Assembly (NCBI GenBank): GCA_050084985.1
Contig: JBITNC010000001.1
Span: forward strand, 157,728,001-157,792,000
Source of the DNA: Nageia nagi
Taxonomy: Eukaryota; Pinophyta
Direction of reading: 5' to 3'
DNA: 64,000 nucleotides
Within the stretch, counting starts at the first letter, position 1, and each line of letters starts with the position of its first letter. The notes beneath the pieces are model-generated. The model made no database searches. It saw nothing but the letters and a program-made list of their open reading frames with translations, and was not told where the DNA came from. The position numbers and the translations under genes were made by a program. Of the stretch, positions 25,548 to 37,861 are shown piece after piece.

Positions 25548-26420
25548 ATGAACATAGTTTTAGTGGATAAAGAAGTTTATGTTGGATTAAGAAGGGGGTG
25601 CCCAAGGCATATTCCAAATCTAGTTACTACTAAACAAGTAATTGTCCCACCTGATCCAAAAACTTATAGCATGATTGAGCAATTGAAAACTAATCTTGCT
25701 AAGATTAGTTTTTATGATCTCATATCTACATCTAAAACACATAGGGAGATCTTATATGAATTATTCAAAAAATAAATAGTTCCTACCAATATATCTGCTA
25801 CCATATTTTTAGAGAAACTTAGATCTATTAGGGAATGTGAAGCAATTTCATTTTATAGATCTAAAAAGCTTAGTAAAGAAATTCTTACTGAATGTTTAGC
25901 TTTGTATATTACACCTATGATAAATGGATGGGAAATTAAAAGAATATTAGTGGATAATGGATCAACTATTAATGTATGTTAACATAAGTTTTTGATACAA
26001 CTTCAAGAAAAAGGTGTAGAGATCCCTCCCTTAGAAGAAGTCACATTTTGAATTAGAGCATATGATAGTGCATCCAAAAGGCAAGTGGGAATAGCTACAA
26101 TTTTAGTTATAATAGGATTTGGGATAGTTGAAACTTAGTTTTAGGAGGTGGATTCAAAGTTATCATATAACCTATTGTTAAGAAGATGTTGGCTTCATGA
26201 TATGGATGTAGTACCATATACAATACATGGTAGGTTGAAATTTGAATATTAAGGTGAAGTACATATAGTAATAGGTGATCCAAAATCATATACCTTTTAT
26301 AATTTAGCATACATAGAAGAATTCATAATGACTTATCCTATATATGAGATTTTACCTTTGAAAGTAGGTGCAATAGTGGTGAAATCAGAAAATGGCCTCA
26401 AATTACATAGATAGGAATGG
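25548..26420 (+). pseudogene. Linker and aspartic protease of element A
   Basis: The linker at 25548-25775 has the YSMIEQLKTNLAKISFYDLI segment, then STSKTHREILYELF. After a stop comes KLSKEILTECLALYI, then WEIKRILVDNGSTINVC near 25930-25980. DNGST aligns with the D-T/S-G catalytic box of plant gypsy proteases (commonly D-N/G-G-S), so the catalytic aspartate is kept. The flap and C-terminal part (LLRRCWLHDMDVVPYTIHGR) run to about 26250, with several stops. The protease would cut Gag-Pol inside particles. Confidence 0.75.
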
Positions 26421-27290
26421 AAATGTACATAATTAAGAACTTTGATCCATTAGCATCCATAAAATATTTGGGAAGATAAAAAATTCTTAGTGTTAAATTC
26501 CATAAATGGCATGCTATATAGCCCAAATGCTATCAACAATGTTAAAATAGTGAAGATGATAGGGGTTCTTACTTTGTAAAAATTATATCATCAAACATAG
26601 TAACCTAAATGGAGGATCAAATGATGAACACAATGGGTAAAATCTTTCCGTCTCCTTTTGTTCACAAATACATGACTAAAAATTGTAAATATAAAGGAGG
26701 GGGTTTAGGTAAATCAAAATAGGGTATGTCTTTTTTCTTACTTCCTTAGAAGCTCAAAAAACTAAGAATGGATTGGGTAGTGATCAGAATACAAAACAAA
26801 CAATAAGACTATCAATTTTATAAAAGAGTACAATTTGATTGAGATTTTTAATGATATTGATAATGATTTATTGATTGATGATATTATACCACTTGAGTTT
26901 GATTGCTTCAATACTAATGATGATATCTTAGAATACATAGGGATACAATTAGAATTGCCTAAATCAAATGAAAAAAGGAAAATAAGTTACATTCTTGGTG
27001 AATATGGGTATTTTGGACAAGAGGTGAATTTTAATGAAGTGTTTTAGGTTTAGCAAGAGTATGATGATACATGTGATATTCAAGTATTGGAAGAGTTACC
27101 ATCATTATTACAACAAAAGGATGAATTGGCATTCTCGATCGAGGAAATAGTAGATGTCAATATTGGGATAAGTGATGAGGAAAAGTTAATCCAATTTGGA
27201 GCTGCACTTTTAACACCTCAATAAGAAAGGTACAAAACTAAATTTATTTAAAATCATAAGAATTTTTCTTATTCTTATACTAATATGCTT
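26421..27290 (+). pseudogene. Protease-RT linker of element A
   Basis: This stretch holds polyprotein-like but unassigned coding. It includes the acidic frame at 26835-27047 (IEIFNDIDNDLLIDDIIPLE, then a tail ending in FNEVF). A homologous acidic stretch is present in element B near 33150-33410. It has no domain I recognise. Confidence 0.5.
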
Positions 27291-27294
27291 CATT

Positions 27295-28180
27295 TAGATC
27301 CCTCTTTTTGTTATGCATAATTTACCACTTAATGAATGGGCTAAACCAATTAAAGAAAAACCTAAAAAGATGCATCCTTCTATGACTTTGTTAGTTAAGA
27401 AAGAAATTGAAAAATATTTGAATGTTGGATTCATTAAACAAATTGATTACTCATAATGGATGGATAACATTGTTCTTATTACAAAACCTATTGAAGAGAT
27501 AAGAGTTTGTACTAATTTTCATGATATCAATAATGCTTGTACAAAAGATGATTTTCCATTGCCTAATATTGATATGATTGTGGATAGTATTGTTGGTCAT
27601 GGTACTTTATCTTTTATGGATGGATTTTTGAGATATAATCAAATTCTAATCAATCCAACTAATCAATATAAGATTTATTTTACTACATCATGAGGAACTT
27701 TTTGTTGGAAGGTTATACTCTTTGGATTGAAAAATGCAGGTGCTACTTATCATAGAGCTATGGTGTCTATGTTCCATGAGCATATTAATAAATCAATAGA
27801 GGTGTATTTTTATGATATTTTAAAAGCAAAGCAAGGCTAAGACCATTTGGAGTTCCATGAAGAGATATTTCACATCCTTAAAAGGTACAAGCTTATACTA
27901 AAACCTCAAAAGTGTGCTTTTGGTGTTACTTAAGCAAAGTTGTTTGGTTTGATGGTGTCAAAAAGGGGTATTGAGGTGGATACCAAGAAGGTAAAATCCA
28001 TAGTGAGTATGCCAACTCCAAAGAACCTCAAACAACTAAGAAGTCTTTAAGGGAAGATAAATTCAATAAGAAGGTTCATTTCTCAACTTGGGGATAAATG
28101 TAGGCCATTTACTCATTTACTAAAAAAGGATATCAAGTTTATATGAGGTGATAAGTGTTAAAATATATTTGAGTACATAA
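27295..28180 (+). pseudogene. Reverse transcriptase of element A
   Basis: The frame begins MHNLPLNEWAKPIKEK near 27315, then KKEIEKYLNVGFIKQIDYS, and WMDNIVLITKP from 27460. It continues through DDFPLPNIDMIVDSIVGHGT, FMDGF and, after a stop, LFGLKNAGATYHRAMVSMF. The catalytic YVDD box reads YFYD near 27805, so it is inactive. KRGIEVDTKKVKSIVSMPTP, LKQLRSL and RRFISQLGDKCRPFTHLLKK close the domain near 28130. Three or four stops break it. It is clearly the same family as element B and related to the minus-strand element. Confidence 0.88.
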
Positions 28181-29170
28181 TACAATATTTGTTAAATCTT
28201 GACCATGGATTTTGAAAAACCAACATATCTTTATATATCATCCACATTATATGCCTTGGGGGTAAAGTTATGTCAAAAAGATGATGAGAATAAAAGAAGA
28301 GCAATGTATTATCTTATAAAAACTCTTATTGATTATGAAACAAAATACACACCTATTTAAAAGCTTTACTTTGGTATTATTTTTTCTATAGAAAAACTAA
28401 AGCATTATCTTTTATATTGCACTACATATATTGTTAGCCTAGTTAACCCACTGAAATATCTTGTAGCAAAATAATATTTGTCAAGAAGGGTAGTTAATGT
28501 TATTATAAGAGTTTGATATTAATGTGGTAAAACAAAAATTCATGAAAGGTAAGGTAATTACAAATTTGATAGAAGAATTACCTTAGAATGTTGGTACAAT
28601 TATGCATGAAGAATTCCTAGATGAACATGATGAAGAAGCACACTATCAACGGTATGCAACCCTACTTGAATGTTATCAACAACATGATGGTGAAGAGATA
28701 ATGATCCCATATGAGTTCATGTTTTATATATAGGATGAACCTACAACTTGGACTTTGTATTTTTATGGATCCAAATGTACTTATGAAGAAGGGGTAGGTA
28801 TTATTCTAGTGTCACCTTCTAATGAGGTAATACCTATGGTATATAAAATTGGCTTTAATTTTACTAAAAACATGGTAGAATATGAAGCTCTAATTTTGAA
28901 TTTAAAAGCAACTATATCACTAAAAATAAAAGATTTGGATATCTATGGTGATTCATATCTTGTTGTAAATCAAGTCAATGATACGTATAATACCAAAGTT
29001 GGAGCTATATAAGATAGTGGTTATTGAATTGATTGATGAGTTTACAAATAGGTGCAATATTCAAAATATTCCAAGGACTAACAATAGGTATGCAGATGAA
29101 ATGGCAAGTGTAGCTTCATTGGCACCAATTGAGATAGAAGATGAAGAAACTATCCTCAAGGTTTGAAATC
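28181..29170 (+). pseudogene. RNase H and second RNase H-like domain of element A
   Basis: The RT-linked RNase H (28190-28560) is shattered, with only LGGKVM-like and YLLYHT-like remnants. The second domain (28755-29012) reads FYGSKCTYEEGVGIILVSPS, MVYKIGFNFTKNMVEYEALI and IYGDSYLVVNQVND. Its first acidic residue (D in FDGS) has become Y, while E and D in VEYE and YGDS remain. A tail with NIPRTNNRYADEMASVASLA follows to 29166, the usual bridge to integrase. Two RNase H modules in series fit the Tat lineage. Confidence 0.75.
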
Positions 29171-29280
29171 TTGGCACACCCTCTTACCTTGATCATATAT
29201 AAGAAGTATATGCATGCCACCTTGACATAGAAAGTGATCCTCAATAATGGTATATTGATATTTACAATTATTTGAAATAT

Positions 29281-30440
29281 AAAATGGTTCCATCAAGTTT
29301 TTATAGAAATGAAAAAGTTAGATTAAAGAGCATAGCTATCAAGTATGTGCTTATTGGTGAAGTTTCGTATAAAAGGTCATTTGATGTGCTCTTTTGAGAT
29401 GTCTAACACAATAGAAAACAATAACAACATTATAATAATCACATAATGGGTTGTGTGGAGGGTAGTTCTTTGCAAAAGCATTATACACTAAGATTTTATG
29501 AAATGGTTACTATTGGCCTATAATGGAGGAGGATAGCAAAAATCATGTTAGGACTTGTTTACAATGTCAAAAGCATGTAATTGTAGAAAAAAACCAAATC
29601 AAGAGTTGGAATCCATAATTTCACCATAGCCATTTGCAACATGGGGCATAGACTTGATTAGTCTTATCAATCAACATTCAAGGGAAGGTCATAAGTTCAT
29701 CATCATAGCTACAAAGTTTACTACAAAATAGGTTGAAGTTATTCCAATGAAATTAGTAACATGGGATATGATCATTACTTTCTTGATTGAAAACATCATC
29801 ACAAGGTTTGGAGTACATGGATAATGAAAAAAATTTCAAAGGTAAGGACATGAAAGCCTTTTGCAAAAAGTTTCATATTGTTCAAACATTTTCTTCAATA
29901 TATTATCCTCAAGGGAATGGTCAACCAGAAGTATAAAAAAAGACCATAAAAAACATTTTGACAAAAATACAGGATAGATATAAAGCATATTGGTATGAAC
30001 ATTTACCTTATGCACTTTGGGCATACAAAACAAGTATTAGAATAGCCACTGGGTAACACCATTTTTATTAGTTTATGGAGATGAAGTTGTGGTACCATTA
30101 GAGTTGGAGTTCCCATCATTGATAATTTCACTAAAAGGGGATATTTTATATGAAAAAGTAAGGAAAGATGGATTACAATAGTTAGAGATACTGGATGAAA
30201 AGAGAATCAAGTCAATTGAACATCAAAAGGCATATCATGCAAAGCTAAAGAGAGCATTTGGTAAGAAGATCAAATCAAAGGAGTTCAAATTAGGAAACTT
30301 GGTGTTGAAAGAAAATATCAATAAAATAACTGCAAATGATGAAGCAAAAAGAAAGTTTGAGCCAAATTGGATAGGTCCATTTTTTATAATTGATGCAACA
30401 GGATCAAGAGCTTACAAATTATCTATGTATGGAAAATAAA
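29281..30440 (+). pseudogene. Integrase and polyprotein C-terminus of element A
   Basis: The zinc-binding part starts near 29281 with MVPSSFYRNEKVRLKSIAIK and YVLIGEVSYKRSFD. Core remnants follow in changing frames: WPFATWGIDLI-like near 29625, a stretch around 29700-29760, and FCKKFHIVQTFSSIYYPQGN-like near 29860. The C-terminal part includes an FEPNWIGPFFI-like run near 30355. More than a dozen frame changes and stops separate them. It could not insert DNA. Confidence 0.7.
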
Positions 30441-30472
30441 AACAAAAAAAGACAACATAATTTCTTCGAACC

Positions 30473-30840
30473 ATGGACATAAAAATACTAGGTCATTGAT
30501 GGCCATCAATACAGCTAGTGAGAGTTCACTCAATTAAAAGTTAAATCGATGATACAACCATGAGTAAGTTGTTGAAATTGATTCATCTTCAATGTATGAT
30601 ATAAATTACTATGTATCTACATGATTTTTGTTTTGAAACATACAAACCATAATGTTTTGAGGTCATAGACATAAAATTTATGACCATTGATAGCCATCAA
30701 AATATTTAGTGAGAGTTCATTCACTTAAAAGATAAACCAATAATGTAGTCGTAAGTAGATTACTAATATTGACTCATCATCAATAGATAATTCAAATCAC
30801 TATGTATTCAAAATATTTTTGTATAAGGTATATCTAACAC
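30473..30840 (+). repeat. 190-bp tandem repeat x2 in the 3' region of element A
   Basis: Two diverged copies start at about 30473 and 30663. Each has a ccatggacat/tcatagacat start, ggtcattgatggccatcaat, agtgagagtt, and a gactcat/ttcat..caat end. The same unit occurs twice in element B with the same period. Tandem repeats between pol and the 3' LTR are known for Tat-lineage elements and can seed satellites. Confidence 0.8.
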
Positions 30841-31260
30841 TTTTTGCAAATACCTACATCAAAAGAAGAAAGCTAAAAGAAGTAGAATACACACTATTAA
30901 CAATGTGCCATAGTGTTTATATTCCATTAGTGATGTTCACATAAATAAACCTAGAGCTAAAATCAAAGTATCACTTTTGTATCAAGACATGGATGTAAGA
31001 GCATTAGATTCTTGAGTATCACAAATGATAAAATGACCAAATTCATGGTTGAACAATGTAAGGGGAAAAAGGATGCAGTTATTCAAGTTTTATCTTGGCT
31101 ACACCACTCAAGGAGATTTCTTAGGGAAACTAAGCCAAAAGGAAGTAGTAAAGAACCCTCATCATTATCGTCAAATGGATGCTAGATGGAGATTTCAAAA
31201 AAAAAATTATTTTATACTTCTTTTTAGGATATGTAATCTCATTTCTTCAATCACACCTCA

Positions 31261-31275
31261 AAAGAGGGGAAAAAT
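31261..31275 (+). promoter_or_regulatory. Polypurine tract of element A
   Basis: AAAAGAGGGGAAAAA lies 6 bases before LTR 2 and would prime plus-strand DNA synthesis. A matching tract precedes LTR 3. Confidence 0.7.
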
Positions 31276-31281
31276 GTAGAT

Positions 31282-31900
31282 GTCTAAAAATGAATTATTA
31301 TTTATTAAATAATTCATTTATAGCATCAAGGAATGTTTATTGTAAACAGGGTTAAAATATACCCAAGAAAATATAATGGACCATTCTATAATGTAAGAGG
31401 TGTCAAATATCAAAAGAGCCACCAGAAAAAATGTAAAAGATAATGATATGAAGAATCAAAGAGGATCAAAACATTGCTATAAAAGAATATCAAAGGCAAT
31501 ATAAAAGATATTGATCAATATTAGTAAAGATCTTGAGAGAAATATTAAAACATGTAATATCATTTGATCTGATAAAATAAAGGTATTTTGTAACAACACC
31601 TCTTCATAGATTTGTTACACCCTTCATCCTACTTTCACACATTTCAATTTTTATTTATGGATCTACATCTTTCTTGCCACTAGTAGTATGCTTCTAGGCC
31701 ATTAGTAGTGTTTGTTTCTTATGATACATTATTACAGTTGATGTGTGATTCATGTCATTTCATTTTGATGTGAATCTGATAAAAGTACATTATTTATCAT
31801 GTTCATTTGATGTCATATTTATGATATATGATTTGATATTATATTATGGAGAAATAGTGTATCGATTTATTATTCATACATTATTTTTCATCTGCTAACA
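31282..31900 (+). repeat. LTR 2 (shared central LTR)
   Basis: It begins TGTCTAAAAATGAATTATT and ends in tctgctaaca followed by tggttct, a more PBS-like start than after LTR 1. It serves as 3' LTR of element A and 5' LTR of element B. It is closer to LTR 1 than to LTR 3. Confidence 0.85.
31478..31485 (+). promoter_or_regulatory. TATA box of LTR 2
   Basis: TATAAAAG, at the same position as in LTR 1; LTR 3 has TATAAAAT at 38072-38079. Confidence 0.55.
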
Positions 31901-33600
31901 TGGTTCTAAAATGGTATATTTTAAAAAGGGTTTTTTGTTCATCCCTATCAAAATTTGATTTCTATCATCTAGGTATTAGAATAAATTATATATATGAAAA
32001 CTAAATAGTGAGCAATACATTTTTATCCTAGTGATGTTTTTTATGACTCCATGTCTAAGTGCTTAAAATTTTGAGATACAATCATGCCCAAACTTAAAAA
32101 TCAAGGAAAATACTACTTTTTGGCCATAAAGTGGACCCAACTTCTTGCACTCATCCCTATGATGCAATTTCCTTTTTCAAATATGAAAAAACTTAGCAAG
32201 GAACTCATTTTTGAATGTCTAACACTTTGTGTCACACCTTTGATACATGGATGGGAAGTAAAAAGAGAAAGGGTAGATCCTAGATTAGCTATCAATGTTT
32301 GTTCCCAAAAATTATTACAACAACTTCAAGATAATGTTATCAAAATTCCTCCCTTATAAGAACCAACTTTTCTTTCAAGAGCTTATGATAGTTTATCCAA
32401 AAAGGCCACTTGGTTTGGTCACACTTCTATTAACACTAGGTCATAGAAATATGGAAATAAACTTTCATTTAATGAGTTCAAAACTTTCACATAATCTACT
32501 CCTATAAGACCTTGGTTACACATGATATGGATGTAGTACCTTTTATAGCATAGGATCTTTAGAAATATGAATATGAGGGATATATACATGCAATAATAGG
32601 GGATCCAAATCTATATGCGTTATGTAATTTGGCAAATTTAGACATTAAAGGATTGAATCTGGCTTGTTTTAAATTATATATTATTCCAAAATAAGTTGAA
32701 TTGGCATTAGTAAAGGAAGATAAAGAGGTTTATATTTTAAAGATAGGAATGGGAATGTATAAAATACAGAACTTGGATCCATTAGCTATAAAATATTTGG
32801 GGTATCTAAAAGTAGTAAAGAACATAGAGTAGTTAGGCTATGTTGGAGGTGTTGTAGAGTGCACACCATGAAAATGAAGGCCAATTAGGGAGTTCTTGCT
32901 TTGCAATTTTTTTACCTCCAAATCCTATCTAGATAATGAATGAAATAAGATACAAGTAATTATTTTACATATTCTTTTGTATATAAATACATGATATAAA
33001 ATTAAAAGTATAAGGGTGGAGGATTAGGAAAATCATAACATGGTATGCCTTCTTTTTCTAAAAATTTAGGAGCTCAAAAAGATAAAAAGTGGTTGGGTAG
33101 TGATCAGAATACTAAGAAAAATTCATGTCATATAAAGTTTGTTTCATAATGCACTATGATTAATCTTTGTGATGATATTGATGAAAATTTATGGATTGAT
33201 GATACTATACCTCTTGAGTTTGTCTATTTTACCACTGATGATGACATATTAGAATACATGGGGGCACATTTAGAACTACCCAAATCAAATGAAAAAATAG
33301 CTAAATTATGTTCTTAGTCAATATGGATATTTTGTATAATAGGTAAACTTTAATGAAGTGTCTCAAGTGAAACAAGATGATGATGAAGAAGATGATATCC
33401 ATGACATTCATAGCTTAAAGGAGTTACCTTCACTTTTGCAAAAGAAAGATGAATTGATTTTTGTGGTGAAGATTTGGTTAAAGTTAATATTGCTACAAGT
33501 GACCAAGAGAGGTTAATAAGGTTGAAGATGCTCTTACGATACCAAAATAAGAGAGGTACAAAAATAAATGCATTGAATGTAATAAAAAATTTGCATGGTC
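31901..33600 (+). pseudogene. Protease region and linker of element B (gag absent)
   Basis: Only about 180 bp of unassigned sequence lies between LTR 2 and coding that starts at 32084. That coding (MKKLSKELIFECLTLCVTPL, then HGWEVKRERVDPRLAINVC) matches the element A protease segment from about 25860. The catalytic DNGST of A reads DPRLA here, so the active site is lost. No gag or linker equivalent of 24580-25800 is present. Degenerate protease tail and an acidic linker (near 33170-33420) follow. The gag deletion means this copy could move only with help, even before decay. Confidence 0.75.
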
Positions 33601-33619
33601 TTATTGAGATATGCCTAGT

Positions 33620-34510
33620 TTAGATCCATCTTTTTTCATGCATAGTTTACAACTCAAAAAAGGAGCAAAACTTGTCAAGAAAAAAACCATGAAAAATGAA
33701 TCCTTAAAAATCCTTATTAGTCAAGAAAGAAATTGAAAAATATTTGAATGTTGATTTCATTATGCTTATAGATTATTCAAAATGTATGGCTAACATTTTT
33801 CTTATTACTAAACCTACTAGAGATATAAGAATTTGCATTGATTTTATAGATATCAATAATGCTTACATTAAAGATAATTTTTCATTACCACATATTGATA
33901 TGATTATAGATAGTATTGCTCATCATGATAGTTTATGTTTTATGGATGGATTTTGGGATATAATCAGATTCTATTGAATCTAGCTAATCAATATAAAATA
34001 AATTTTACTACATCATGGGGTAATTTTTGTTGGAAAGGTCACGCCTTTTGGTTTGAAAAATGTAGGAGCAACTTATCAATGTGCAATGGTTACTATGTTT
34101 CATAAGCACATTCACAAATTAGTGGAGGTTTATGTTGATGATATCTTGGTAAATTCAAAGCAAGGACATGATCATTTGGAGATTCTTAAAGAGGTATTTG
34201 GCATTCTTAAAAAATATAAGCTTGGAATAAATCCTCAAAAATATGCTTTTAGTGTTACTTTAAGAAAGTTGTTAGGATTTATGGTTTAAAAAGAGGAATT
34301 TAAGTGGACCCCAAAAAGGTGGAGGCCATTGTTAGCAGCCCACCTCCCAAAAATCTCAAATAATTAAGAAGCATACAAGGTAAGATCAATTTAGTAAGAA
34401 GATTCATTTCATAACTCAGTGATAAATATTTGCAATTCACTCACTTATTGAAAACGGATGTAAAATTTGTATGTGATGAAAAGTGTGAAAAGGAATTGGA
34501 GGATATCAAA
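33620..34510 (+). pseudogene. Reverse transcriptase of element B
   Basis: The frame at 33744-33977 holds SKCMANIFLITKPTRDIRIC, DNFSLPHIDMIIDSIAHHDS and FMDGF. The frame at 34053-34289 holds MKNVGATYQCAMVTMFHKHI, then EVYVDDILVNSKQGHDHLEI and KYKLGINPQKYAFSVTLRKL. YVDD (34131-34142) is intact, unlike YFYD in A and YVHD in the minus-strand copy. Only one or two stops separate the blocks, so this RT is the best preserved of the three gypsy copies. Confidence 0.88.
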
Positions 34511-35610
34511 TAATATTTATTCAATCCACCCATCTTGGTCCCTATTAATTTTAGCAAGGAAGCATATATTTACATATAATCCATAATGTTTACCTTGGGG
34601 GTAATGTTATGCTAACAAGATGATGAAAGGAAGGAAATATCAATCTACTATCTTAGTAAGACTCTCATAGACTATGAAACTACTAGGTACATTCCCATAG
34701 AAAAACTCTATTTTTGTATAGTTTTTGATACTAAAAAGTTGGGGAATTATATTGTGTAATGTACTACATATGTTGTGAGGCCATTCAAACCACTAAAATA
34801 TCTCATAGTTAAGCAACATTTATCAGGAAGAGTAGCTAAATGATTGATGTTGTTGCACAAATTTGACATAAATGTAGTAAAGAAAAAGAATATAAAAGGC
34901 CAAGCAATTGTAGATCTTATCATAGAGTTCCCCCATAATGACGGTATCATCATCTATGAGGAGTTTCCTGATGATTATGACTAGTACACTCCACCTATAG
35001 AGAATGGGCACCATCAAGGAGCATATCCATATCATTATGATGATCAAGGGGATATCCTATATGAGTTTGTATGCTTCTTGGAGGATGAACCTAAGCCCTA
35101 GATAATGTACTTTGATGGATCAAAGTGCACATATAGAGTAAGGGTAAGTGTTATATTGGTTTCACCTATAAATAATGCTATTTCCATGGAATATAAAACT
35201 TGATTTGAGTGCACTAATAATATGGCAAAGTATGAGGAATTATTATTGGGTTTGAGAGAAATTTCCCTTTTAAATATAAAGGATTTGTAGATATATGGCT
35301 ATTTACAACTTGTTGTTAACCAAGTCACTAATGTATACAATACAAAGTATGAGAAATTGATCCCATATAAGATGATAGTTTTTGATCTTCTAAATGATTT
35401 TGATAATTACATTATTGAAAATATCCCAAAAACAAATAATAGGTATACATACATAATGGTAGGTGTTGCCTCCTTGGTACCTATTGAGATAGGAGATGAG
35501 GAAATAATCCTCAAAATCAAGAAACTAGGTATGCTATCTTGTATATTTGAAGACATTGAAATAGAATTATATTGTATTACTAAAAAGGGAACCTCTTCAT
35601 TATGATATGT
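34511..35610 (+). pseudogene. RNase H and second RNase H-like domain of element B
   Basis: The RT-linked RNase H remnant spans about 34520-34920. The second domain begins near 35106 with YFDGSKCTY, keeping the first acidic residue that A has lost, then VILVSPINNAISMEYKT, YEELLLGL and IYGYLQLVVNQV, where the YGDS aspartate has become Y. It leads into NIPKTNNRYTYIMVGVASLV and the frame ending near 35605. A and B have therefore lost different active-site residues. Confidence 0.75.
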
Positions 35611-35689
35611 TGATTTTTACAATTACTTGAAAGATCTAATAATTCCACAATATTTTGATAAAAATGAGAAAATTATATTAAAAATATTA

Positions 35690-36800
35690 ACTCTCTAATA
35701 TGTTATTATTGGTGAAATATTATACAAAAGATCATTTTATGTGGCTTTCTTAAGAAGTCTCACACATCATGAAACTACAAAAATACTTGAACAAGAACAT
35801 GAGGGCATATGTGGGGTTGCATTTATTTATAAAATAATTATACACTAAACTCTTGCATATAATATATTATTAGCCTTATATGGAAGAATATTGTAAGGGA
35901 CATGTTAGAACCCGCCTTCAATATAAAAAACATTCAAATATAGGAAATAAACCAACACAAGAGCTAAATACAACTATTTCACAATGGCCTTTTGCAATTT
36001 AGGGTATATATATAATTGGCTTGATCAATCCTGATTCAAGGGATGGACATAAATTTGTTATCAAAACTCTAGAATCCAACATAAAATGGGTAGAGGTAGC
36101 TTGAATGAAGTTAATGACATAGGAAAAGATAATCAAGTTCTTAGTTGAAAATATTATCATAAAGTTTGACATCCCATAATAGTTGGTAATGGATAATAGG
36201 CCAAATTTTAAAGGTAAGGATATGAAATCATTTTGCAAAAAGTTTCATAGTAATCATAATTTTTATTCAATTTATTATCCACAAGGAAATGACCAAGCTG
36301 AGGCATCAAACAAACCAATCAAATGCATTCTATCAAAACTATGGGATAGGTACAAAAGATATTGAAATGATCAATTGCCTTTTGTACTTTGGGAATATAG
36401 AATAATCATTAGGAATAATATTGGTGAAACTCCTTTCTTATTAGTTTATGGAGATGAGGCTATAGTGCCATTAGATTTGGAAATACTATCCTTAAGAATA
36501 TCACTAAATGGAGATACACCAAATGAGGAAGCAAGAAAGATAATATTGCAATAGTTAGAATCACTTGATGAAAAGAGAATTCATGCAATTTAACATCAAA
36601 AATCATATCATGCAAACTAAAAGAGATCATTTGAAAAGAAGATCAAGCCAAAAACCTTTCAAGTAGGATACTTGGTGTTAAAAGAGAACATCAATAAAAT
36701 AACTATAAATGATGAATTCAATGAAAGTTTGAGCCTAATTGGATAGGATCAAGGGCATATATGTTTTCTTCAATGCATGAAAAATAATAACAAAAAAACT
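35690..36800 (+). pseudogene. Integrase and polyprotein C-terminus of element B
   Basis: Remnants in order: YVIIGEILYKRSF near 35700, LEQEHEGICG near 35790, an SQWPFAIWGI-like stretch near 35985, VMDNRPNFKGKDMKSFCKKF at 36186-36245, then SIYYPQGNDQAEASNKPIKC at about 36265-36325. The DNRPNFKG block aligns with the second catalytic aspartate region of the integrase core. A FEPNWIGS end occurs near 36730. Stops are numerous elsewhere. Confidence 0.75.
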
Positions 36801-36993
36801 TCATTTCCATGCATTTAAAATGCTTCTATGCATGATATAACAACCTTGTACCTCACAATAACATGACATGTTAAAATAAGGTACATGTATAATATTTTGC
36901 ATTTTTTATTTCAAAATTTATTTCTACTTTTTGTAAGGCATCAAAGCCATAATTCTATATGCATGATGCTCATGTCATAAAAAAATATCTTGG

Positions 36994-37375
36994 TTATGCT
37001 TGCAGCCATAAAAGCATAGTATCTATGGACCATGGACATAAAATGTTAGGTCACTGATGGCCAATGATATAACTAGTGAGAGTTTACTCACTCAATATAA
37101 AATCGGTGATACAAATATTAGGGGGGTATTGACATTAACTCATACTCAATGGATGATGCACCTCACTATGTATCTAAATATGGTTATGCTTACAGCCTTA
37201 AAAGCATAATATCTATGGGCCTTGTACATAAAACATAAGGTCGACGATGGCTATTGATATGACTAGTAAGTTTTCACTCACTTAAAAGAAAATCAATGAT
37301 ACAACCATTAGTGGGGATGTTGACATTGACTCATGCTCAATGGATGATGTACCTCATTGTGTATCAAAAAATATT
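36994..37375 (+). repeat. 190-bp tandem repeat x2 in the 3' region of element B
   Basis: Copies start at 36994 and 37184 (ttatgcttgcagcc and ttatgcttacagcc), giving a 190-bp period. The internal text catggacataaaa, gatggcc, actagtgag and gactcat..tcaatggatgatg matches the element A units. The copies here resemble each other more than those of A, which suggests later or continued local duplication. Confidence 0.85.
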
Positions 37376-37861
37376 TTAGGGTATTTCTAACTTACTTTTT
37401 TTTGTAAGGTATTCAAAAAAAATTTTTTAAAAAAAAAAAGAGAAAAAGGATGAAAAAAATGTATCTCAAAGCATCTATGCCATCAATAGTACTATCCGTA
37501 GAGCATCAACATCCTTCATTGCATCACAAAAATCTCTCAAATCAATAAGAGCTCTACTACATAAAATTTTGGATGCCAAAATGTCCAAATCCTTAGTACC
37601 AGACATGAAGGAGTACCCACTTCCATTCTTGAGCATCACAAGGGCCAACAATAATAATTATTAATATTTTTTCTTGGCTACTCCATCCATGGAGATTTCC
37701 TAGGGTAATCAATCCAAAAGGTGGACATGAAGGACCTTCACTAAAGGATCATGTTACTATACAAGAGTTCAAAATTTTCAAAAACATTCTTCTACTCTTC
37801 TACTTTAGATATGTAATTCTATTTATTTCCATCACACTTTCAAAGAGGGGAATAATTTAGA
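37376..37861 (+). other. Rest of the element B 3' region with polypurine tract
   Basis: Non-coding sequence parallel to 30840-31281 of element A, ending in the purine tract AAAGAGGGGAATAA at about 37842-37855, just before LTR 3. Confidence 0.6.
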
